Shown here: piece after piece, positions 1 through 6,118 of the stretch | How positions within the stretch are numbered: position 1 is the first letter of the stretch | How the letters are laid out: every line of letters starts with the position of its first letter | NCBI GenBank assembly: GCA_028688175.1 | Contig: JAQTYS010000033.1 | Location: forward strand, 1-15,718 | From: Methanothrix sp. | GTDB lineage: Archaea; Halobacteriota; Methanosarcinia; Methanotrichales; Methanotrichaceae | DNA: 15,718 bases | Reading direction: 5' to 3' | Program-made: the position numbers and the translations under genes | The notes under the pieces: generated by a model | What the model was told of the DNA's origin: nothing | Seen by the model: the letters and a program-made list of their open reading frames with translations, nothing else | Database searches by the model: none

Positions 1-640
1 CAAGTTGCATGGAATCGACCATTCTTTTGGGGCCACTGGTGTAGAATACTCGCTCAGAATAATCTGTCAGCATTTGCCTGATCATATTGGCATCGATTCT
101 GCCGACCCTGCCATTCCAGGAAGGACCCGGTCGGGTCAAGGTATTAATGATAGTAAACTTCTGATTTTTCGCAGTGAGGGCCTGGAATTCATCATTAAAT
201 GGAATGTCATCCTCCTGCCGGTTGGAATAAAACAGGAAGATATCAGTCGCAAGGCCCTTGTCGGTGCAATATTTTATCATACTTCGCAGAGGCGTTATGC
301 CTATTCCTCCGGAGAGCATGGCGATCTTCTCGTATTCCCCGTGAAAAGTGAAGCTGCCATAGGGGCCGGAAAAACTGATGGTATCTCCCTCTTTCAGAGA
401 AAGGAGGGCATTGGAGAACTCGTGGCCCGTCAGCCGTTTGGTGACCTGCAGAGAGTCCTCTGTCGGACTGCTGGAGAGGCTGAGAGGCTTCGCGATTTCA
501 CCCTCGATGCCCTTAAGCTTTAAAATTATGTACTGGCCGGGAAGGTAGTCAAATCCAAGAGGCCGGATAAATTGAATTGACCGGGATGACCCACTGCTTT
601 GCTTAGTCCCAATGACCTCGGTCTTAAATTGCTGCGTCAT
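1..640 (-). CDS. FAD/NAD(P)-binding ferredoxin-reductase-type oxidoreductase (C-terminus cut off by the window)
   Basis: The minus strand is open from an ATG at 638-640 to the left edge, about 213 codons with no stop, so the gene continues outside the window. The protein starts MTQQFKTEVIGTK. It shows the family's flavin site (FDYLPGQYIILK, then KPLSLSSSP, the usual RxYS position), the pyridine-nucleotide loop GGIGITPLRSMI near residue 125, and a late YTSGPKRMVDSM resembling the YxCGPxxMV motif. Known family members move electrons between NAD(P)H and an iron-sulfur or other acceptor through FAD in the cytoplasm. Any C-terminal 2Fe-2S domain would lie outside the window. The start is 14 bases after the lipoprotein stop, suggesting co-transcription, although no clear ribosome binding site is visible. 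The physiological partner is unknown. The family call is firm; the exact reaction is not. Confidence 0.85.
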   Translation of the reverse strand, partial: MTQQFKTEVIGTKQSSGSSRSIQFIRPLGFDYLPGQYIILKLKGIEGEIAKPLSLSSSPTEDSLQVTKRLTGHEFSNALLSLKEGDTISFSGPYGSFTFHGEYEKIAMLSGGIGITPLRSMIKYCTDKGLATDIFLFYSNRQEDDIPFNDEFQALTAKNQKFTIINTLTRPGPSWNGRVGRIDANMIRQMLTDYSERVFYTSGPKRMVDSMQL

Positions 641-654
641 AAAAATTGGGGGCT

Positions 655-1215
655 TTAGAGCCCTGAGATGCCTGCCAGCTCCAGGCTCTGGTTTCTGTCG
701 CCATTGCCCTCAACAAGAGCCACGATGCTTCCTGTATTCCAGAGGTAGAGATATCTGATGCTGTTATCGCCCCGGATGTCCTTGATCTCCAGAGCATCAT
801 GGCTGTTGACTGTGGCATTGCCGAATATGGGCAACTTGCGGGCCAACTGATCCTGATATGTCTTCTGGGATTTGAAGTTGGAGACGGCAGCCCTAGCATG
901 CTCCTCATCTGAGAGCTGGATGAGAGTTATCTTGGCATCATAGCCTTGGCCAGGATCGCTCCACTGGTATATGCCCACTGAGGCATTGGCCTGGCCAATC
1001 CCCTCTGGTGCGAGGAATTCCTTGATATAATCTGTCATGTTCATGTTGCTGTTCTCGCCGGGCAGAACCGCCAGCAGCTTGAAGCCTTCCGGCAGATTCT
1101 CCTTTGGGATGGCCGGATTTGAGGCAGATGCTGCGGGGTCTTTTGCCAGGCAGCCGGCGCTTGCCGCCAGCACCAGGGATATGAATAGTAAGCAGATTAT
1201 GTTCTTCATTGTCAT
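655..1215 (-). CDS. Small predicted lipoprotein of unknown function
   Basis: The protein of about 186 residues begins MTMKNIICLLFISLVLAASAGC: a short basic start, a hydrophobic stretch and a lipobox-like LAASAGC with cysteine at residue 22. It is therefore probably exported and lipid-anchored on the outer face of the membrane. A low-complexity Ala/Pro/Ser linker follows, then a single small domain I do not recognise. The frame is open further upstream to an ATG at 1285-1287, but that start would put 24 hydrophilic residues before the signal sequence. I therefore prefer the ATG at 1213-1215; the ATG two codons later is equally possible. There is no strong ribosome binding site. It lies just upstream of the flavoprotein gene on the same strand. 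Function cannot be assigned. Confidence 0.72.
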   Translation of the reverse strand: MTMKNIICLLFISLVLAASAGCLAKDPAASASNPAIPKENLPEGFKLLAVLPGENSNMNMTDYIKEFLAPEGIGQANASVGIYQWSDPGQGYDAKITLIQLSDEEHARAAVSNFKSQKTYQDQLARKLPIFGNATVNSHDALEIKDIRGDNSIRYLYLWNTGSIVALVEGNGDRNQSLELAGISGL

Positions 1216-1334
1216 GGATGAGCCTATCGTATTTTCAAGGCCATAAGGCTTGTGAGCCGAAAAGGCAGTTCGACATTCGCCGGACATTCTTCTGAAGAGC
1301 CCACTTTCAGCTCCACCTTTCGCCGCCCATTAAA

Positions 1335-2072
1335 CTAAAGCTGCACCACCAGATCATCCTCTCCTACTATGATCCCCGGAAAGTCCAAAACCGTGGCCAC
1401 CGCCTCGCGGCGCATCTCCAGGCTCGTGTACCTTCCGGCATCAAAGTGGGTGAGCGCGAGGCGCGCGGCCTTGGCCTGTCTGGCTATGGCGGCAGCCGCC
1501 GCCGGGTTGAGGTGCGGCCAGGCCGGGTTCTCTTCACCGGGCAGGTGGGCGCATTCAGCGATCAGCAGGTCGGCGTCCTCTGCCAGGAGCACGGCGTTCT
1601 CGCAGACGCCTGTGTCCGGGCAGTAGGTGATGGTCTTGCCGTCCAGATCGAAGCGGTAGCCCAGGCAGGGCGAGGCGTGCACCAGGAAGCGGCAGTCCAG
1701 GGCAAAGGGCAGCTTGTAGGGACCGGGCGAGAGCTCGCGGATCACCACCGGGAAGGGCAGCTTCTCCAGGGGGACGGTGAATGGCTCATTCACAATGGTA
1801 TGCAGCGTCGCTTTGGTGCCTTTCTGGCCGAAGATGGTGAGGCTCGGAAAGCGGAACTTGCTGAGGACGTGCAGCCCCTCGATGTGGTCCAGGTGGAAGT
1901 GGCTGAGGAAGAGGTAGACGGGCAGGTCGTCCTTGATGTAGCGGTCCGCTTTGGACAGGCCGTTTCCAGCGTCCAGGATTATGTGGTACTTCTCAGAGTT
2001 GATGAGGGTGCAGATGGTGTTACCGGTGGGGCTGTCATACCAGCCGTTGGTGCCCAGAAATATGATTTGCAT
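1335..2072 (-). CDS. Metallo-beta-lactamase-fold hydrolase (RNase Z / PhnP-like), coupled to the STAND gene
   Basis: The 245-residue protein carries the full metal-binding set of the superfamily: HxHxDH as H58, H60, D62, H63 in LSHFHLDHIEG, H132 in VHASPCLGYR, D153 in YCPDTG, H187 in HLNP and H209 in LTHFDAG. It should therefore bind two metal ions, usually zinc. The N-terminus MQIIFLGTNGW and the order of motifs resemble RNase Z and PhnP-type phosphodiesterases. The substrate cannot be read from sequence. It has no signal peptide and is presumably cytoplasmic. The ATG lies one base after the stop of the preceding 1099-codon gene, and its ribosome binding site GAGGTG (2080-2085) lies inside that gene's last codons, so translation is probably coupled. 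It could be an RNA-processing enzyme, a cyclic-phosphate phosphodiesterase or a partner of the upstream protein. Confidence 0.9.
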   Translation of the reverse strand: MQIIFLGTNGWYDSPTGNTICTLINSEKYHIILDAGNGLSKADRYIKDDLPVYLFLSHFHLDHIEGLHVLSKFRFPSLTIFGQKGTKATLHTIVNEPFTVPLEKLPFPVVIRELSPGPYKLPFALDCRFLVHASPCLGYRFDLDGKTITYCPDTGVCENAVLLAEDADLLIAECAHLPGEENPAWPHLNPAAAAAIARQAKAARLALTHFDAGRYTSLEMRREAVATVLDFPGIIVGEDDLVVQL

Positions 2073-2073
2073 G

Positions 2074-5000
2074 CTAATTCACCTCTTTGGGTGGCTGCCA
2101 GTCCGCGAGCTGCTGGCGGATCTTTTTCGCCAGGGGGCTTTCGATCTGTTGGAAGATGTGAAGGGCTTGTTCGAGGTGATCGAGGGCTTTGTCGATCTGA
2201 CCAAGATCTGAGAAGGCTTTACCCAGGTTGCCATGACAGGTTCCCTCCTTCCTTCGGTCCCCAATCTCGCAAGCTATGACCAAAGCCTGATCGTAGTATT
2301 CGATTGCCTTGCGCGTCTCGCCCAAGATGGCATGGGCATTGCCCAGGTTACCCAGATCAGACCCTTCCCCACTTCGGTCTCCATTCTCGCGAGCAATGGC
2401 CAGGGCCTGCTCACAGTATTCGATTGCAGTCCTAGTTTCGCCTAAGTCGGCATAGGCTAAGCCTAGATTGCCTAGATCTGATCCTTCTCCCATTCGATCG
2501 CCAATTTCACGGGAAATAGCCAGGCCTTGCTCATGGTACTCGATTGCCTTTCGAGTTTCGCCCAAGTCAGTGCAGGCCAGTCCCAGATTGCTCAGGTTGT
2601 TTCCTTCAGCTCTCTTGTCCCCAATCTCGCGAGCAATAGCCAGGGCCTGCTCGTAGTATTCGATTGCCTTGCACGTCTCGCCCAGGTCGGCATAGGCATT
2701 GCCCAGATTTCCCAGGTCAGACCCTTCATCCCTCCTATTCCTAGTCTCGCGAGCAATAGCCAGGGCCAACTCATAGTAATCGATTGCCTTTCGAACCTCG
2801 CCAAGTGAGAGGTACCTATTGCCAAGGTTGCCCAGGTGTTGTCCTACCCCTCTTCGGTCACCAATCTCGCGAGCAATGACTAGGGCCTGCTCATGATACT
2901 CGATGGCTCTACGCATCTCGCCAAGGGTAGAGTATCTATTGCCGAGGTTGCCCAAGACGGTACCTTCACTCCTTCTGTCCCCAATCTTGCGGGCAATATT
3001 CAGTGACAGCTCATGGTATTCAATTGCCTTGCGCGTCTCGCCCAATGCGGCGTAGGCCAGACCTAGATTGCCCAAATATGCACCTAAGGCACGTTGATCC
3101 CCCGTCATCTTTGCTACTCTTAAACCGGATTCAAGCCAGCCAATTCTATCCCTTGGATGCAGGCGCAAATCCAATACCTCAACTCCATATCCAGCATAAG
3201 ACCTTGCCAATTGCAGGATAGATTTTAAATCACTCTTTTTCAATTTGCTAGGTCCTTGGATCATGTTCTTTGCCCAGGCCTGTCCAACTTTGATATTAGC
3301 CCATTCAAGATCGAAAAGCTTTAATCCTGCTATGATATCCGTCCCACTTTTTTGATAGAGATTATCTGCTTTCGAGAGAACATTCAAGTAATAATTGGCG
3401 TGTTTCTGCTGGACATAGGCAAGTTCATCTCCTTCAAGAAGCGATTCTGCGAAAAGATGAGCTAAATCATGAAGCTTATACCGGCCCACCTCTGAATCAG
3501 GTATTGAATCAAAGTCCACTAGGCTCCAGCGAACCAGATCGCTCAGAGCCTCTTCGGATGCGTCTGGAGACATCTTAAGAATTGCAATTGCTGCCTCGCG
3601 ATCGAAATCTTCAGGAAAGACTGATAACCTTCTCCAATTCTTCTTCCTCAGAGGAGTGAGCAAATCGTAGCTCAAGCTGAATGAGCCCTTTACCAATTCA
3701 AGAAGGGCAACTTTATTTTCAAGTCGCCTTTCGTACTCGGAAACGACTAAATCTTTTTTTTCAGCTAACGCGCTGGCCGCGTTGCGCAGCGCCAGTGGCA
3801 GGCAGCCGCATATTTTTGCCAGCTCTTCTGCCCGGCTACCAATGCGCGGGGCTATTTGTAGAAGAAGCTCACAAGATTTGTCTAAAGGCAGAATGTCTAT
3901 GTCCTTTTCCGCCAAACCTGGCAAGGCAAATTTTATTCTCGATGTGATTAGGACAGTGCAGCCCGCGGGCGGCAGCATAGGCTCCACCTGCTCGCTGCCA
4001 GCGGCATTGTCCAGCAGCAAGAGAACCCGTTTGCCGGCCAGAGTTGAGTGATACAAACCACGCAGTTCATTTGAGTGTTCCGGCAGGCGATCAGTGGGAT
4101 TGTAGGCCCGGATGACCTGGGCCATGGCGTCTTCCGGCGTAAGAGCTGGCAACTCTGGTTTATTGCTTGTTCCACGCATATCTACGAAGATCTGGCCATC
4201 AGGAAATTTGCTCTTGATCTTATCTGCCAGGACCAGAGCCAGGGCTGTCTTGCCGATGCCGCCCATGCCGCGCAGGCCGGTGATGGTGGCACCTTTCTCG
4301 AAGTTGGAGAGGATATCCGCAATCTCTTCTTCACGGCCTTTGAAATCTTTAGGCGGTGGCGGGATTTGATGGGGAATGGGTGCTTTTTCAGATCCGGAAA
4401 TCGAAAAACGAAATTCGCCATTCGTGGTGGAAAACGTTTCATCGTCTTTCCTCCAGACACGGTTCAAATCACTCCAGCGACGCGGAAAGACAATGCCTTT
4501 GTCTGTATCAAAATCCAAATGGACATAATTGTATGAATATGTGTAGTCGGAATTTGCGGACATGCTTCTGTCATAGCAAGCCCCGGCAGGAATTGTGATA
4601 TAATAGCCAAAGTTGTCTCTGACTGCCGATGCTCCCGGCTTATGGGCATGACCATGAAGTATGAAATTGCATTTTCGTTTTAAATGCACCTCATTTCGGC
4701 TTAAATCAAAGGGAGTTAACCAGTCGAGAGGATGGTGAAGCACGGCAATTTTGATATCAGAGTCAGAGATATTCTCAAGAGAATCGTATATCTGCGATTC
4801 ACCAATGCAGAGGTATCCCTGGTCACTGAATTCCCCTGCCTCGTCTTTATGGCGAGCACACATCCATGCAGAATTGATACCTAGCAATTTTATTTTTCTA
4901 CCGTCGATCTCAAATGAGCCTACACTGCAATATCCCGGAGGCTTTTGGCCTGTGCAATCAGTCAGAAAGCGATTAAAAGCCTGGAACGGTTGCGATAACT

Positions 5001-5373
5001 GCACTCTTTTCTTATCCTCGCTCCACCAAGGTTCAACTTCTTCATTGGATGTCAAAGGCTTCGAAAGTGCAGCAGGAATTAGGTCACGATCCAAATCATG
5101 GTTTCCAGGGACAATAAATAGCCGGTCTTTTCCCAATTGACAGGCTTCTAAAAGAGGATTGAATAAATCCTCTGTTGCCTTCGTATACTCATCTGGCTGC
5201 CCACTTTTGGCCGCATCCCCACTAAATATGATGAAATCTATTTTGCTCAAATGAGGATTTATTTTTTCTCTCGCTTTTATATCCTTAATGAGGGCATCGC
5301 AAACCACTTTGCGATTGAATTTCCTTTCTGCTTGATGCCAGTCCGAAAGATGAAGCCAGGTCAATCCAGTCAT
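2074..5373 (-). CDS. Metallophosphoesterase - NB-ARC (STAND) - TPR fusion protein, candidate conflict/defence protein
   Basis: This 1099-residue protein has three parts. Residues 1-290 are a calcineurin-like phosphoesterase with every core motif: D11 and H13 in LSDWH, D53 in SGD, N91-H92 in PGNHD, H213-H214 and GHAH at 241-244. After a proline-rich linker (PIPHQIPPPP) comes an NB-ARC NTPase, about 345-640: FKGREEE, Walker A GMGGIGKT at 369-376, Walker B LLLLD ending at D455, ITSR at 476-479, GCLPL at 523-527 and LHD at 634-636, matching the MHD switch. Residues 761-1080 are eight TPR units of exactly 40 residues, preceded by a less regular helical part. There is no signal peptide. In known STAND proteins the repeats sense a ligand, the NTPase oligomerises and the N-terminal domain acts. 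Here the phosphoesterase would be the effector, cutting a nucleotide or nucleic acid; this is inference. GAGGAA precedes the ATG by five bases. The hydrolase at 1335-2072 follows in the same unit. Confidence 0.93.
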   Translation of the reverse strand: MTGLTWLHLSDWHQAERKFNRKVVCDALIKDIKAREKINPHLSKIDFIIFSGDAAKSGQPDEYTKATEDLFNPLLEACQLGKDRLFIVPGNHDLDRDLIPAALSKPLTSNEEVEPWWSEDKKRVQLSQPFQAFNRFLTDCTGQKPPGYCSVGSFEIDGRKIKLLGINSAWMCARHKDEAGEFSDQGYLCIGESQIYDSLENISDSDIKIAVLHHPLDWLTPFDLSRNEVHLKRKCNFILHGHAHKPGASAVRDNFGYYITIPAGACYDRSMSANSDYTYSYNYVHLDFDTDKGIVFPRRWSDLNRVWRKDDETFSTTNGEFRFSISGSEKAPIPHQIPPPPKDFKGREEEIADILSNFEKGATITGLRGMGGIGKTALALVLADKIKSKFPDGQIFVDMRGTSNKPELPALTPEDAMAQVIRAYNPTDRLPEHSNELRGLYHSTLAGKRVLLLLDNAAGSEQVEPMLPPAGCTVLITSRIKFALPGLAEKDIDILPLDKSCELLLQIAPRIGSRAEELAKICGCLPLALRNAASALAEKKDLVVSEYERRLENKVALLELVKGSFSLSYDLLTPLRKKNWRRLSVFPEDFDREAAIAILKMSPDASEEALSDLVRWSLVDFDSIPDSEVGRYKLHDLAHLFAESLLEGDELAYVQQKHANYYLNVLSKADNLYQKSGTDIIAGLKLFDLEWANIKVGQAWAKNMIQGPSKLKKSDLKSILQLARSYAGYGVEVLDLRLHPRDRIGWLESGLRVAKMTGDQRALGAYLGNLGLAYAALGETRKAIEYHELSLNIARKIGDRRSEGTVLGNLGNRYSTLGEMRRAIEYHEQALVIAREIGDRRGVGQHLGNLGNRYLSLGEVRKAIDYYELALAIARETRNRRDEGSDLGNLGNAYADLGETCKAIEYYEQALAIAREIGDKRAEGNNLSNLGLACTDLGETRKAIEYHEQGLAISREIGDRMGEGSDLGNLGLAYADLGETRTAIEYCEQALAIARENGDRSGEGSDLGNLGNAHAILGETRKAIEYYDQALVIACEIGDRRKEGTCHGNLGKAFSDLGQIDKALDHLEQALHIFQQIESPLAKKIRQQLADWQPPKEVN
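2134..3093 (-). repeat. Eight tandem 120-bp units encoding TPR repeats
   Basis: Residues 761-1080 of the STAND fusion consist of eight 40-residue units with no insertion or deletion. The shared pattern is GNLG-x-Y-x-x-LGE-x-RKAIEYxEQALAIAREIGDR. The units are clearly related at DNA level, which suggests expansion by duplication. They differ mainly around the GNxY/GLAY position, the IEY[H/Y/C]E position and the last five residues, positions that face the concave surface or helix turns in TPR folds. This is a protein-coding repeat array, not a CRISPR. Confidence 0.9.
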
Positions 5374-5543
5374 TTATTCCTCACGCAATGTTAAGCGTTA
5401 ATTCGCATCATATTCAACATATTATCAATATTAATGGTGTTATAATTTTGTCTTAGATTTTTCAAATCATTAGGCTACAGAAACGGTTGTCTAGAATTTA
5501 AGATTTGCCAGTACATCTAAGCTGAAACAAACCAATGTCCAAA

Positions 5544-5614
5544 CTTCGCGGCTTCGCGCCTTCGCGCGAAAACAGACCCTGTTGAATCTCACGCAAAGCC
5601 GCGAAGACGCAAAA
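5544..5614. repeat. Inverted cluster of 8-base CTTCGCG / CGCAAAG repeats
   Basis: Three copies of CTTCGCG recur every eight bases at 5544, 5552 and 5560. A complementary group, CGCAAAGC, CGCGAAGA and CGCAAAA, starts at 5592. The arms 5544-5559 (CTTCGCGGCTTCGCGC) and 5591-5606 (ACGCAAAGCCGCGAAG) are complementary at 14 of 16 positions across a loop of about 31 bases. Similar short CGC-AAG repeats occur between genes in many microbial genomes; whether this one acts as a terminator, a binding site or a mobile repeat cannot be told here. Confidence 0.7.
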
Positions 5615-5794
5615 AATGGTCCACCGTTCGCAAAGGCCACATTATCCTCCTGCAATCAGATCTTCGATTAGGCCAGGAAGTGCTAATAAGTGCAGCAAAA
5701 TAATATTAAGATCCCTCAAACCTGCGCCTATTTTCGCTCTATCTGCTCCTGCCAAGGAAAACAAATATTTCGCTGCACTCGCAAGACGCCGCCC

Positions 5795-5811
5795 AAATCA
5801 AAAACAAAAAA
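5795..5811 (-). terminator. T-rich archaeal transcription end after the winged-helix gene
   Basis: On the minus strand the sequence TTTTTTGTTTTTGATTT begins about eight bases after the stop codon of the winged-helix gene. Archaeal RNA polymerase commonly stops at such T-rich runs without a hairpin. It would end the peptidase/regulator transcript and separate it from the STAND unit. Confidence 0.55.
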
Positions 5812-5818
5812 TGATATT

Positions 5819-6115
5819 TCAGATCTTGTCCGCCCCTCCCCTCTCCTTCTGCTCCTTCACCAGCCCGCCGTAGGCCACCCCCGCCTCGGTGAGCACGATT
5901 TTTCCCTCCTCCAGCTCAATCAGCCCGGCCAGCTCCAGGCGGTGCAGGTGGTAGTCGAGCATCTTCTCGCCCACAGCCGCGGCTATCTCCGGCACACTCA
6001 AAACCCCCTGGTTCATGAGGATGATCATGTTCCTTCTAATGGGGCTTTCCAGAGCGTGATGGACGGCTGCCATCTCCTCAGGCGATGCCGGCTTGGCTTT
6101 CTTTCCCATCAGCAT
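5819..6115 (-). CDS. Winged helix-turn-helix (ArsR-like) DNA-binding protein
   Basis: The 98-residue protein is a single winged-helix domain. A helix with LESPIRRNMIILMNQG is followed by LSVPEIAAAVGEKMLDYHLHRLELAGLIELEEGKIVLTEAG, the classic order of turn helix, recognition helix (HLHRLELAGL) and beta wing. It lacks the cysteine metal site of true ArsR sensors and has no second domain. Its ATG is three bases after the peptidase stop, and a GGGGGAG ribosome binding site sits across the end of that gene, so the two are one operon with coupled translation; a second ATG two codons later is possible. The likely role is transcriptional control, perhaps of this operon or of other surface genes, but the target is unknown. 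Confidence 0.85.
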   Translation of the reverse strand: MLMGKKAKPASPEEMAAVHHALESPIRRNMIILMNQGVLSVPEIAAAVGEKMLDYHLHRLELAGLIELEEGKIVLTEAGVAYGGLVKEQKERGGADKI

Positions 6116-6118
6116 GTC

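Larger units (their letters stand above)
5374..5818. other. 445-base intergenic region between the winged-helix gene and the STAND gene
   Basis: I see no gene here. From the right it holds a T-rich run (minus strand) just after the winged-helix stop, then unassigned AT-rich sequence, then an inverted cluster of CGCGAAG-type repeats at 5544-5614, and finally a strongly AT-rich stretch at about 5395-5470. That stretch should contain the STAND promoter: AAATTATAA on the minus strand at 5440-5448 is a possible TATA box. Assigning it to a transcription start is a guess. Confidence 0.5.

Noticed and set aside
5..523. A 172-codon open frame on the plus strand at the left edge
   Set aside because: The opposite strand encodes a ferredoxin-reductase-type protein with good flavin and nucleotide motifs, so this is its shadow.
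1216..1287. Upstream extension of the lipoprotein gene to an ATG at 1287
   Set aside because: It would add 24 hydrophilic residues ahead of a good lipoprotein signal, so the internal ATG is more likely.
1446..2279. A 277-codon open frame on the plus strand
   Set aside because: It is antisense to the MBL hydrolase and the end of the STAND gene, both of which show full catalytic motifs. Its translation is low-complexity (Gly/Val/Glu/Arg rich) with no domain or ribosome binding site.
2134..3093. Regular DNA repeats that could suggest a CRISPR array
   Set aside because: The period is 120 bases, the units are in frame, have no spacers and encode TPR motifs inside a long gene.
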